A stretch of DNA of 60,244 bases from Branchiostoma floridae (Eukaryota; Chordata; Leptocardii; Amphioxiformes; Branchiostomatidae). The DNA lies in NCBI RefSeq assembly GCF_000003815.2, contig NW_023365702.1, positions 82,814 through 143,057 of the forward strand, written 5' to 3'. The notes under the pieces were generated by a model. That model did not search any database, had not been told where the DNA came from, and worked only from the letters and a program-made list of their open reading frames with translations. The translations under genes were made by a program, and so were the position numbers. This document shows, one piece after another, positions 11,601-20,699 of this stretch (position 1 is the stretch's first letter; the number at the start of each line of letters is the position of its first letter).

Positions 11601-12966
11601 CCTAACGACTTAAGCCTTTTGGCCGAACGGTTTGCACGTTCGATTTGTAATCTGCCAACCCGGGTTCGATCTCGGGTGGCGGCATGTTGTTTCTTTCTGT
11701 TCTTACTCGCCCCTCTTGATTTCTACTATACGATGAACCCTGGATTATGGATGTCTTTTCTCTCGCCCTCTGTAATCTCCAAGCAGATCCTACGGTGCCA
11801 TAAGATAGTATCAAAGCTGGCCAAGGAATGTAGCCGGCCAAGGGAGTCAAACGGGCACCTACGGGAAGTTTGATACTATACATTACGCACCGTGGATCTG
11901 GTTCGAGATTAGCCCTCTGGTGGCAAGCATTGTTGACAGTTCGTTTGGTCAGCAGCTTTCTGGTGGGTGGGGTGATGGTTTCGCGTGTAATTTGACTAAT
12001 TTGTCTCAAGGGTTTCGTATTTAAAAATAGTTCCCACAACCTTTTAACCCACAGCCCTTGTCATGGTAAAATCCAAAGGTTGATTAATTTGCTGTTTCTA
12101 TTTTTTGTTAATTCTTTAATTGCTTTTATTTGCATGAGAAAGGTGGGCGTCTCCGACTTAGTCAATTTATTCGTTGGTTGGTTGGTACAGCCCTACCCCT
12201 AGGGAGACCATTCAGTTGATTGGTGGGCGTCTCATTCTTCCCTTGTCTTTTAATATGTGTGGCTGGGGAATTTTCATCTACCCATCTCCCTACTCTTGAT
12301 GCCCGGATGAGCTNNNNNNNNNNNNNNNNNNNNNNNNNNNNNNNNNNNNNNNNNNNNNNNNNNNNNNNNNNNNNNNNNNNNNNNNNNNNNNNNNNNNNNN
12401 NNNNNNNNNNNNNGGGCAAACTCCCTTTCACAGCATACTCCCTTCCTCGGCAAACTCCCTTTCCCGGCATAAGAGAATCCGGCCAACGTTGAAAATCGTG
12501 AACATAAAAACCAGCCCCGACCAGTGACTGCAACGGAGTCTGCACTTACACCGCGTCCTGTCAGGAAATGCCGTAGTTTATGGACGAAAAGTCGCGCATT
12601 CTGACTGCAAAACTGATCCCAGTAGGGGAACGTACACTACATAGTCACATACAAATGTAGTTCTGTTGTAAGAAGTCAGAGGGGCGAGTAAGAACAGAAA
12701 GAAACAAACATGCCGACACCCGGGATCGAACCCGGGTCGGCAGATAACAACCCAGCAGCGAAACCACCTCGCTACAAAAGGCTGATCAGCCAAGTCCGGC
12801 TGAAGTTTGACGCTACTTAAACCCCCACTGTTACACTGTATTAAAGTATCATCGAATACCGGAAGAAACATGTTGAGCTTACCATTCCCCCCTGCATGGT
12901 CATGTCGGCAAGGACGCAGTCGAACGCGGCCGACACGAGCACGGCCAGAAACGTGCAGGTGTTCAT
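2617..12966 (-). CDS. Furin-type, GPI-anchored matrix metalloproteinase (10 exons)
   Basis: Zinc endopeptidase of matrixin family M10A, predicted to be displayed outside the cell. Minus-strand exons with GT/AG sites and consistent phases: 12966-12883, 10677-10554, 9696-9473, 9304-9097, 8293-8135, 7534-7388, 6509-6370, 5653-5515, 4440-4301, 2856-2617; together 1605 nt, 534 aa. Residues: signal peptide 1-20; propeptide with NFGY and [11 protein letters not shown]; cysteine switch PRCGVPD 83-89; furin site RRRRR 100-104, mature start YALQG; Ca/Zn loop with H174, D176, H189, H200; catalytic [11 protein letters not shown] 223-233 with Met-turn at M241; Pro/Asn hinge 267-295; four hemopexin repeats bounded by C296 and C484; Thr-Pro stem 489-503; hydrophobic terminus 512-534 without a cytoplasmic tail, preceded by N509-S510-G511 as possible GPI omega site. 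The layout matches vertebrate MT4/MT6-MMP (MMP17/MMP25), but orthology is inferred. The 12.3-kb gap falls in intron 1. Confidence 0.93.
2885..3620 (-). mobile_element. Degenerate LINE 3' fragment in MMP intron 9
   Basis: On the minus strand around 3530-3440 a remnant reads [19 protein letters not shown], the C-terminal E-x-E-x-H-F...C motif region of many invertebrate LINE reverse transcriptases. Reading frames are interrupted. A related fragment lies at 13780-14260. It occupies most of the intron between the last two exons of the metalloproteinase. Confidence 0.55.
3658..3878. mobile_element. MITE, TAACGCTAG family, copy 1
   Basis: Inverted termini TAACGCTAGCTCACCTTTAT and, reversed, TAACGTTAGTTCACCTTTAT. 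A second inner inverted pair is 'gggtaacctttatccg' against 'cggataTAGGTTACCCC'. About 220 bp with no coding capacity. Two more copies lie in other introns of the same gene (5095-5315 and 8570-8780). Confidence 0.8.
4000..4260 (+). mobile_element. LINE C-terminal fragment (CCHC-like tail)
   Basis: Reading from 4135, the plus strand encodes [16 protein letters not shown] followed by QSHSRRC and a stop at 4212-4214. This cysteine/histidine-rich end is typical of one class of animal LINE reverse transcriptases. Only the last part of the protein remains. It sits in MMP intron 9, opposite to the gene, right beside exon 9. The short segment 'ccgccgtgacttcatacag' recurs at about 4722, so a second piece of the same element is probably present there. 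Confidence 0.6.
4445..4935. repeat. Dispersed repeat debris in MMP intron 8
   Basis: The segment around 4786-4880 ('cccatctccgtttc', 'ctacagcagggggc', 'ccactggcagtgg') recurs at 8965-9045 in another intron of the same gene. Minus-strand ORFs here are open for about 90 codons but look like retroelement or repeat remnants; I assign no function. Confidence 0.4.
4945..5022 (-). mobile_element. tRNA-derived SINE head
   Basis: The minus strand has an A-box-like TGGCCTAGTGGGTAGAGTG and a B-box-like GTCGTGAGTTCGATCCC at tRNA-like spacing. The anticodon arm does not pair well and there is no functional tRNA fold, so this is a SINE or tRNA pseudogene. It lies in MMP intron 8. Confidence 0.55.
5095..5315. 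mobile_element. MITE, TAACGCTAG family, copy 2
   Basis: Near-perfect inverted termini TAACGCTAGTTCACCTTTAT on the left and the complement of the same sequence on the right, with inner arms built on 'aacggatataggttacccc'. Same family and length as 3658-3878. Confidence 0.82.
5330..5500 (-). mobile_element. tRNA-derived SINE with conserved core
   Basis: On the minus strand the right part has the B-box-like GGTTGCGGGTTCGAATCC and a degenerate A box. Next comes a core containing the complement of 'gtaaagtgcctttccc', shared with the SINE at 7655-7845 (same order and spacing). It lies in MMP intron 8, just downstream of exon 8. Confidence 0.65.
5685..5960. mobile_element. MITE with 9-bp target duplication, copy 1
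   Basis: The termini are inverted, TAACCTGGAGTCCAGTCT on the left and the complement of TAACCTGAAATCCAGTCT on the right. It is flanked by an exact 9-bp direct repeat GTCAGTTGG (5676-5684 and 5961-5969). Internal motifs 'cacccggtag' and 'ctcccactgggcaaagt' are shared with the copy at 26237-26567. A 9-bp duplication suggests a Mutator-like origin. It lies in MMP intron 7. Confidence 0.78.
6248..6287 (-). repeat. Duplicate of MMP exon 7 end with its splice donor
   Basis: Forty bases here repeat 6359-6398, which hold the last 29 nt of exon 7 and its GTGAAT donor. The copy lies 111 bp downstream in the intron, with its own GTGAAT. The flanking 'acaaacacaaacac' tracts at about 6031 and 6301 are duplicated too, suggesting stepwise tandem duplication. 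It offers a decoy 5' splice site. Confidence 0.75.
7091..7276. mobile_element. Foldback element in MMP intron 6
   Basis: Nearly the whole 186 bp is one palindrome: the left arm begins 'ccccctcatattaggc' and the right arm ends 'gcctaatgtgaggggg', with about 80 paired bases per arm. The internal 'gaggcatgaccctg' motif is shared with the foldback at 14737-14935, so the two belong to related non-autonomous families. Confidence 0.75.
7655..7845 (-). mobile_element. tRNA-derived SINE with conserved core
   Basis: Same core as 5330-5500: 'gtgaagtgaggaaagtcgtg' next to 'taaagtgcctttccc', then 'gggcac'. A degenerate tRNA-related head at about 7775-7845 has the B box mutated ('gatcaactcaggacc'). It lies in MMP intron 5. 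Confidence 0.6.
8279..8402 (-). repeat. Tandem duplicate of the MMP exon 5 splice acceptor
   Basis: Units 8279-8342 and 8343-8402 both contain 'tgtaacaggttagttcctg' followed by 'gataatgctgtgagtg'. The first unit includes the true 3' splice site of exon 5 (CCCACAG, exon start 8293) and the first 15 coding bases. The second is a copy about 64 bp upstream with the same CCACAG/GAACTAACC junction, hence a decoy acceptor. Confidence 0.8.
8453..8835. repeat. 85-bp tandem duplication, second unit split by a MITE
   Basis: The segment from 'gcgattgaatgcg' through 'tttatgacattttcgtcc' to 'ctttatgaatg' occurs at about 8453-8538 and again from 8539. The second copy is interrupted at 'cagag' by the MITE at 8570-8780 and resumes 'ccaagtttatgaca'. 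The intact first copy shows the empty target site (gagTTAcc). Confidence 0.7.
8570..8780. mobile_element. MITE, TAACGCTAG family, copy 3
   Basis: Inverted termini TAACGCTAGTTCACCTTTAT and the complement of TAACGCTAGTTTACCTTTAT. It is inserted in a tandemly duplicated segment whose other copy preserves the uninterrupted site, indicating a TTA/TAA target. It lies in MMP intron 4. Confidence 0.83.
10706..11040 (+). repeat. Dispersed repeat, uninterrupted copy
   Basis: Runs from 'gtggtcaaatacgggctc' to 'caaccgactgccgtgg'. The same sequence occurs in reverse orientation at 15275-17335, where it is split by a large insertion. No coding region is recognised. It lies in MMP intron 1. Confidence 0.65.
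11362..11406 (+). ncRNA. Hammerhead-like motif of a Penelope-type remnant
   Basis: The core CTGACGA (11362-11368) is followed by a 7-bp hairpin (GGTGTCT with AGACACC, 11370-11386) and GAAA. A short ACGT/ATGT helix then leads to a GTA triplet (11401-11403). This order matches the minimal type I hammerhead ribozymes known from Penelope-like retroelements. An extra A (11369) separates the core from helix II, and helix I is only about 3 bp, so activity is doubtful. Diverged copies with the same layout lie at about 31890 and 26185 (minus strand). Confidence 0.4.
11600..11745 (+). mobile_element. tRNA-derived SINE, copy 1
   Basis: A tRNA-like head (A-box region TTTGGCCGAACGG, loop TTTGTAA, B-box region GGGTTCGATCTCG) is followed by the tail 'ttctttctgttcttactcgc'. 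The same head and tail occur reversed at 12640-12790. The 5' acceptor strand does not pair with 'ggcggca', so it is not a functional tRNA. MMP intron 1. Confidence 0.65.
11771..11911. mobile_element. Foldback MITE (TGTAATCTCCAAGCAG family)
   Basis: The left end TGTAATCTCCAAGCAGATCC is echoed in reverse by the degenerate right end 'ggatctggttcgagatta'. Better-preserved copies occupy the repeat blocks at 30895-31070, 35941-36147, 45138-45312 and 52710-52875. MMP intron 1. Confidence 0.65.
12314..12413. other. Assembly gap (100 N)
   Basis: A run of exactly 100 N, probably of unknown true length, in MMP intron 1. The sequence on both sides is repetitive ('caaactccctttc' motifs on the right). Confidence 0.95.
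12640..12790 (-). mobile_element. tRNA-derived SINE, copy 2
   Basis: On the minus strand the head has a TTGTTAT anticodon-like loop and the intact B box GGGTTCGATCCCGGG. It is followed by the same tail as the SINE at 11600-11745 (complement of 'gcgagtaagaacagaaag'). It lies about 90 bp downstream of MMP exon 1. Confidence 0.68.
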
Positions 12967-12971
12967 CCTGT

Positions 12972-13287
12972 CCGGTCCTCTCAGCAGACGACGAAAACAG
13001 TGGTGAAGAGTTGGAGCTACTTGAGTCTTCCCAGTGCAGGTAAAACCTATCCGGTCCTCTCAGCAGACGACGAAAACAGTTGTGAAGAGTTGGAGCTACT
13101 TGAGTCTTCCCTGTGCAGGTAAAACCTGTCCGGTCCTCTCAGCAGACGACGAAAACAGTGGTGAAGAGTTGGAGCTACTTGAGTCTTCCCAGTGCAGGTA
13201 AAACCTATCCGGTTCTCTCAGCAGAAGACAAAAAATGTTGTGAAGAGTTGGAGCTACTTGAGTCTTCCCTGTGCAGGTAAAGTCTGA
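12972..13287. repeat. Minisatellite, 4 x 79 bp, at the MMP 5' end
   Basis: Four units begin 'ccggtcctctcagcag' at 12972, 13051, 13130 and 13209, each ending in '(c)agtgcaggtaaa'. The fourth is the most diverged ('ccggttctctcagcagaag'). The array starts 6 bp upstream of the metalloproteinase ATG, so it must form its 5' UTR or proximal promoter. Confidence 0.9.
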
Positions 13288-13780
13288 GACACGGCAGGCT
13301 CGACACGCCCCTTTTGTACCCTCTCACGGGTCGGTTGCCTCGGGTGAGTGCGTCATACTACCCGCCATTCCAAATATGGTCATCGCTTTGTGGACAGGTA
13401 GGCGGAGCAACAGTGTACGTCATAAAACGTCAGGTGATTCGCCCCAAATCCCACGAGTCACAACAAGTAGACAAAGGAAAATAGTGGGTGGCCAGGTACA
13501 CTTAGAAGTCGTGAGCTATATTTAGCCATGTTAGTAATGCGTCACGACGAGATGGCCGGAAGGGTTCTTCTCTGGCGGCCTGACAACAAGAGAAGACTTG
13601 GCCAACCATCCCTTAAGAGGGTGATTTAGGAAGATGTTGGCCTCCAATACGGAGACCTCCTGTCGACTGTCATGAGTGACAGAGTCGTCTGGGGGATTTC
13701 ACCTGTCACCTGACAAGGATGACTGAACTGAACTGAACTGAGTAATGGCTGTGGTACAACTTCTGCGAAGTCAAAATGAT
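13288..13780. other. MMP upstream region, nothing recognised
   Basis: About 500 bp of unique-looking sequence with no gene, RNA or element I can name. It probably contains the metalloproteinase promoter if the minisatellite is 5' UTR. A 'gaactgaactgaactga' simple repeat lies at 13724-13740. Confidence 0.4.
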
Positions 13781-14260
13781 AATGAAGTTTATTGCATATT
13801 CATGCCCTCTTGGGGCTAAATGCAGTAAGACGCATCGCATACAAATAGTCTGATAAGTAAGCTATTCTATGTTCTACTTACGTCTACATGTTTCTGTCCT
13901 CTTCTTAAAACATGTGGAGACGAACTTACAGAGTTCTTCTATCAAATCATAGTTAACTGATGTCATTATATATTTGAAAAAAGTCTTCTTTTGTTAGTTG
14001 TGCATATTTCTGTTTCGCAAGTGTAGTTAAAGATTCGTATTGCGTATATCTTTGTACAGTGAACATTCTAGAAGAAAGTGCACTTCATTTTCTATATACC
14101 TATAGTTCTTATCACAAAACATACATAATCTATCATTTGAAGGAGTTTGGGTGTATCTACCAGGCTCCAATTTGTAGAGGGTGATCGCTGATCCTTAGTT
14201 TAGTCATGGCTCGGCAATAGCTAAAATTTGTTACATCGAGGTATTTTTAATTCTCTTTCA
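13780..14260 (-). mobile_element. Degenerate LINE 3' fragment
   Basis: On the minus strand, 14110-14030 encode IENEVHFLLECSLYKDIRN, the C-terminal E-x-E-x-H-F-L-L-x-C motif of LINE reverse transcriptases, followed by stops. It is related to the fragment at 2885-3620. Confidence 0.6.
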
Positions 14261-14298
14261 TGCGTATACTTGAATTTACATACGAATACTTGATAATA

Positions 14299-14472
14299 CA
14301 GTGGAAGTCAGTTGATTGCACGTCGGATAAACGCACACTTCGGTCAATTGCATGGAATCCTCAAATCCCATGGCGGTGCTGTCCAACTGGGTAACTTCGG
14401 ATAATCGCACACACCGGATAATTGCACGTAATTAGCTGGGAAATTGGGTGTGCAATTAAGCGGCTTCCACTG
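14299..14472. mobile_element. Pogo/Tigger-like MITE
   Basis: Termini CAGTGGAAGTCAGTTGATTG and, reversed, CAGTGGAAGCCGCTTAATTG form inverted repeats of about 24 bp; the left end abuts a TA. Repeated 'cggataa' and 'attgcac' motifs resemble pogo/Tigger subterminal sequences. No ORF. Confidence 0.6.
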
Positions 14473-14736
14473 TCTAGGGAACTTTGTGCCAGCTAACGAC
14501 TGAGGCCCGGGAGTGACACAGCGTTTTCTGTCGTGATTAAGTAGCTTGATATGGACAGTCTTTAAAAGGAACAACCGATGACGTTTTCTCGGGGTACAGA
14601 CACCATATCCTTATCGATAATGCATACGAACTGTAATTGTCCTCATAATTGCTTTTCTTTATCGTACTGACGATGATCATTATCCGGTAGTTGACATGGA
14701 AATGTCTCCACGCTGGCCCTAATTGATTGGAATGCC

Positions 14737-14935
14737 TCTAAAGCCCCCTTTACAAATCAAGAATTTAGCTCGGCCGAGTTGACAGCGATCTCTAAATTAC
14801 GAGGAGGTATGACCCTGATGCCGACGAACAAACTCTGCCATTTGTTCGTAGGTATCAGAGTCATGCCTCCTCGTAATTTAGAGCTCGCTGACAACTCGGC
14901 CGAGCTAAATTCTTGATTTGTAAAGGGGGCTTTAC
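14737..14935. mobile_element. Long foldback element
   Basis: An almost complete palindrome of about 200 bp. The arms run from 'taaagccccctttacaaatc' to its complement and contain 'ttagctcggccgag', with the 'gaggtatgaccctgatgcc' core at the centre. Same termini as the element at 1278-1639. Confidence 0.8.
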
Positions 14936-15274
14936 GAATTCGGAGAAAGAGGAAGCGATTAGAATTAATGGCATGATAAGATTTTGACGTCACGTAATGA
15001 CGCAAGCACGTGATGCCCCTTTTCCGAATTCCCGTTGTCATGAAACTTAAGTGGATCTCTTTATTCCTATCTCATGAACCGGAAAACGCCCCAGGTTACT
15101 CAATGGAATCTTCCATTTACTGATACGTCAATTTCTCGACCTGCACACGTTGTCTGCAAACGTTAAGTGGTTTGCTCGATAACTATGTAAAAATTGAACA
15201 TTAATTTAATTATATCCATTGCAGAAACTTAATGTTCAAAAACTGATGTAATGGAAATCATACATTTGACATTT
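14936..15274. other. No feature recognised
   Basis: AT-rich sequence between the foldback and the interrupted repeat. No ORF, RNA or repeat that I can name. Confidence 0.4.
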
Positions 15275-15888
15275 ACCACGGCGGTCGGTTGCTAGGGTAT
15301 TCTTTCCCGTTGCTATGCGAGTTCGACAGAGTATCGGGTTACAAGAGGCCTACTATTTGCTAACTGTAAAATATTTCAAAATAAACAAAATGGTATGACA
15401 AGGAAAATGTATTCAAAATAAGATTAATTTCGCAATGTTAGATAGTTTAAATCTTCCCGTTTGAATTGAGATAGTTGTTTTGTTTCGATTTTGCTTCCAA
15501 AGACGATTATTTTCTGTTTCAAGGAAGGCCTTCAATTTGACCATACTCTTGATAAGATGGACCACAAGTGCCATGGCAAATTCTCGATTTTTATATTTTT
15601 CGTCATCTGAGAGGCAAATAAAACTTTCTGTTTTTGGGATTTTTTGATTTTTGATTTTAAGCAAAGTTACAGTAAAAAATATGCGTAAAAATGGCATTTT
15701 TCGCACTTAATTACCAATAATTCAAAATCTAAGGCATTTTTTAAAAATCCCAAAAACAGAAATCTCGGGAAAACCTTTGCGGTCATTTTGAGCCGTCAAT
15801 GAGTTATGTTGGACTCTTCTTGGTGGAGATCTTAAACGATGTTTACACGCATGTCATGCCGCACGGAGAGCGGGAGGGTGTAATTGAT

Positions 15889-17022
15889 ACCGGTGTGACA
15901 GCGATCTCGCCCCCCCGGCGATCTCGCCCCCCCGGGGGGCGAGATCACTAGCGTTTTCGCCCCCCTTTAGCGTTTTCGCCCCCCCCCCCCTCCCAGAGCA
16001 GCTGGCTACTACGTATTACAGGTGCGCTACCTGGTACTATACTGCACCTGGGGAGTAACGTATATGGTGTGTTACCTGGTACCTATATGGCACCTTATTA
16101 CCGTACCGTAAGATGTCATACCTCGAAAGTCGANNNNNNNNNNNNNNNNNNNNNNNNNNNNNNNNNNNNNNNNNNNNNNNNNNNNNNNNNNNNNNNNNNN
16201 NNNNNNNNNNNNNNNNNNNNNNNNNNNNNNNNNNNNNNNNNNNNNNNNNNNNNNNNNNNNNNNNNNNNNNNNNNNNNNNNNNNNNNNNNNNNNNNNNNNN
16301 NNNNNNNNNNNNNNNNNNNNNNNNNNNNNNNNNNNNNNNNNNNNNNNNNNNNNNNNNNNNNNNNNNNNNCTATCTACGCGCAAGTTGATATACCTGTTGC
16401 GAAATGCTACACAAACACTGGTAAAGTACCTGTCTTAAGAAACACGGGTAAATGCATCAGTTCCTAAATACTAGAAAAAACAGTCATGTTGGAGGTGAAG
16501 ATATCCCTTGGCCAGGTACATATACCAAAATGTGCGTTATTCTAATTAATACCTAATATTTGCATAATTAATAAAGACATTACATAGTTCTTTTGTGGTC
16601 ACTTCATGGTAGAGACTTCATATTGGAGATATATAGGTTGCTTGAGGACAGGTGAATACAATGAAATACATCTTATGTCAAGACTCAGGTATATGCAATA
16701 ATGGGAATACAAGGGACCAAACCCTCCTTGTCTGAAACAAGTTCAGCTATCATATTACCATGTAATTACGTTAATATTGATACTATGAATGGAGTTATGT
16801 ATCAAACTCGTGTACTTATATCATTCTGAAACTACATTTTGTGATTTATACCAATCAACTTCTAAAATGTCATGTAAACCCGTTTTTTTGGGGGGGGCGA
16901 AATCGCTAAAGGGGGGCGAGGTAGGGGGGCGAGATCACTAGCCGGGGAGGGCGAGATCGCTAGTGATTTCGCCCCCGAGGGGGCGAGATCACGGGGGGGC
17001 GAGATCGCTGTCACACCGGTGT
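15889..17022. mobile_element. DNA transposon with GC-rich subterminal arrays
   Basis: Inverted ends ACCGGTGTGACAGCGATCTC (left) and its complement (right, ending near 17022). Inside each end are arrays of short motifs 'gcgagatcactagc' and 'ttagcgttttcgcccccc' in both orientations. The interior is AT-rich with no transposase visible, but includes a 236-N gap (16134-16369). Superfamily not assigned. Confidence 0.65.
16134..16369. other. Assembly gap (236 N)
   Basis: Run of N inside the TIR element at 15889-17022. Confidence 0.95.
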
Positions 17023-17384
17023 AAACAACACTTATGATATTCAAGGTCACCAACAAAAACGCCAGTAGCTTCGTTACATATTACAGGTCCCAAACAAAGT
17101 GTAAGCATAGATTTACTGTCCAGAAAATTGTTTATATTGGCTAAAAACTATATTTTTCGCCTGGTTCAAGTTAGTTGGGGGGAAAATGCCAGAAAGCACG
17201 GTTTTACCTGCAATGACCGCAGATGACCTAAAAAGAACACGGGTTCGGTTCGAATTACGTCAGATGGAACATCATGGAAGAAGGTTCGAATTCGGCTAGA
17301 CATGGGAGATTTTGAGCCCGTATTTGACCACCGTGTACTGACTTCATGAAATAAACATGCTGGTGACACTGTATTCTTTTGTGT

Positions 17385-17610
17385 TTGGTAGCGTTTGTAT
17401 ATATGAATGTCTATGTGTGTGTGTATGTATGTGTGTGCGTGCGTATGTGTGTGTGTATGTTTGCATGTATGTATACATTGTGTGCGTATGCGTGTATGTA
17501 TGTAGGCGTATGTGTATGTATGTCTATGTATGTATGCATGTGTGCGTGTGTGTATGTATGTGCTTGTCGATGTATGTATGTGTGTGTGTTTGTGTGTATG
17601 TATGTGCATA
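17385..17610. repeat. (TGTA/TGTG)n microsatellite, unit A
   Basis: Irregular TGTATG/TGTGTG tract preceded by 'ggtgacactgtattctttt', the same lead-in as the six other tracts in this window. It marks the 3' boundary of zinc-finger unit A. ORFs through it (Met-Tyr-Val-Cys repeats) are artefacts. Confidence 0.9.
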
Positions 17611-17776
17611 CTTACATGTTTGTAAGCTGACCAGCATAACTTTAGAAGGCCTGAATGGATTGTACATGTATTAATATGTTCTGGATATTCAGGATGCCCC
17701 TTTAAAACATTCTGTACATTATATCAATTAATTGGGGCCATTGTCATTAATGCAAAACAAGTGTGCATCAAACAAC

Positions 17777-17782
17777 TTTATT
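17777..17782 (-). terminator. Poly(A) signal, unit A
   Basis: Minus-strand AATAAA in the context GTTCAATAAAGTTGTTTG, followed by TGATGCACACTTG. The same context lies downstream of zinc-finger genes C, D, E and F, so it is the likely 3' end of the transcripts. Confidence 0.6.
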
Positions 17783-18270
17783 GAACAAAACAAATAACTG
17801 TAAAAAACAAGAACAGTCTCAGAACAATAAAACCTAAAATAACACTACCATTACAATGTGAATTTTCAAGATAAATTCAGACCAAGAAAAACAGCTTCTG
17901 ATACCCCCAAAAAAGATTTAAACTTGCAACTTAACCTCCTTGCTTGCAAGTACATGTTGTATAAGGTACCTGAAAACCTTAACCTGATAACACTAACACT
18001 ATGGTACATATAAATTAGTACAATAAACTATCTAAAGATAACAAGTTGTTAGTAGTGACAAAACAAGTCTTTTTCGCACAACTGCTTTCACTAGACTAGT
18101 TCTATTGTTACCAAAGTTAAACTACAAGCCTGAAATATAGACTTCTGCAGCTTAAACTGTTATTCCATGTACTAAATGGACAACTAGACATTTTACAAAA
18201 GGGCATGCGCAATAAAAAAACTTTAATAATGAACAAAACCTACTCTGTTATGCCTTTCTAACTAATAAAT

Positions 18271-18340
18271 AAGGTTGGGAACTTCAGATAAGAAATCGAC
18301 AAGTAAATAAATGTATTTCTTATCTGAAGTTCCCAACCTT
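18271..18340. repeat. Perfect 26-bp inverted repeat in the 3' UTR of A
   Basis: The arm at 18271-18296 ('aaggttgggaacttcagat' plus 7 bp) is exactly complementary to 18315-18340, with an 18-bp spacer. Paralogues (near 32502, 27352 and 54031) have only the left arm, so the second arm arose in this unit. Confidence 0.85.
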
Positions 18341-18687
18341 TGAAGTAAACAAAAGTATTACTTTTCTTGGCAAGAAGAGATGTTACAGTAGAGGAATGTA
18401 CATGAAGTTACAATCACAAAGCTGGTTATACTACTAAACTACTAACAAAATGTGAAAAAAAGGAACAAATGAGCCATGTTTACAGGTAATCTTCAAAATT
18501 TGAAAGTTGTGACCAACATCTCCATTTCACACTCCTGGTCTTTGCCAGTGTTATTTTAGTTTGCATGTGCCTTCTACGAAAACTGAGTTCACAGAGCTGC
18601 CTGCTGCACGCCTCACACTTTCTCCCTTGTGTTTCTTCCACGTGTTTCTTCAGGGTATCCAGAATACTGAACTGCCTGCTGCACTCC

Positions 18688-20011
<1,324 letters not shown>

Positions 20012-20284
20012 TTAGGCAAGAGACACTCATTTATACCACCTTGTACATTAGTGTCCAAGCCAAACTTTTCCCAACTCAATGTATAAATATCCTTACAAAA
20101 AAAAGACTGACAAATAGTGAAGCCTCCCTCCAGCATTTTAACTTACTGAATAGGGGTGGGTACAAAACCATTTTTCTTGTTGGACAGGTGCGGAAAAAAC
20201 AGACCTAAAAAAATAATTGGACTTGATTTTAGACCGATTAGAAAATGAGCAGATCATACCGTCCAGCATTTAGCCTTTTTGGGG

Positions 20285-20335
20285 CTTATCGTCCAAACTG
20301 AGAAAGTAAACATCCAACATGGCGGCGCTTATGGA
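20285..20335 (-). promoter_or_regulatory. Unit A promoter/exon 1 with YY1 motif
   Basis: The plus strand has 'catccaacatggcggcgc'; 20316-20326 match the YY1 core AANATGGCGGC and, with the preceding C, the TISU consensus SAASATGGCGGC. In the other units the minus strand continues through a short leader into a GTAAG donor; here it reads G-ATAAG, so the donor's invariant GT is lost. The acceptor CCTACAG (19992-19998) before the ATG is intact. Confidence 0.55.
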
Positions 20336-20699
20336 TGCCTACGAAACCAATACAGGTTTTGCTGTTATATACAATAGCGAAGTAGGATACATTTTTCTAA
20401 GTTTCTACACACAAACTTAGTGTAACCAAGGAAAAGCTCCTTGGTGTAACAGAGCCATTAGCTTTGTTGACATGATTCATGTCCTTGCATGATTACAGAA
20501 TTCTAAAATGCCAGTAGAAATAAGATACTCCATCAAACCAAGGACGTTACATCAAACAGATACATTTGTTGCGAAGTGGACCATTCTTTTGCCCAATCAC
20601 AAGTTTTCAGGTACAGATTTAGATCCAGACCTGGACCTGATCCTCTGGATCTCGACTGTACCTATACCTGAATTTTCTGTAACTACCCCTACTCAAGTA

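Larger units (their letters stand above)
15275..17335 (-). repeat. Dispersed repeat, copy interrupted by an insertion
   Basis: The two outer parts, 15275-15310 ('ccacggcggtcggttgctag' region) and 17031-17335 ('cttatgatattcaaggtc' onward), are contiguous in the uninterrupted reverse copy at 10706-11040. About 1.7 kb (roughly 15311-17030) therefore split an older repeat. That insert includes the TIR element at 15889-17022 and about 570 bp of AT-rich sequence to its left with no recognised gene. Confidence 0.65.

Noticed and set aside
11617-11686. tRNA-like sequence with a TGT anticodon
   Set aside because: The acceptor strands do not pair, and the same head-plus-tail recurs at 12640-12790, so it is a SINE. 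The tRNA-like heads at 4945, 5440 and 7775 were rejected for the same reason.
17357-17674. ORFs rich in Met-Tyr-Val-Cys or Thr-His-Ile over seven TGTA/TGTG tracts (also 25731-26224, 31230-31737, 36308-36742, 45285-45804, 52844-53337, 59683-60213)
   Set aside because: They are translations of simple repeats, open in several frames on both strands at once; composition is dictated by the microsatellite.
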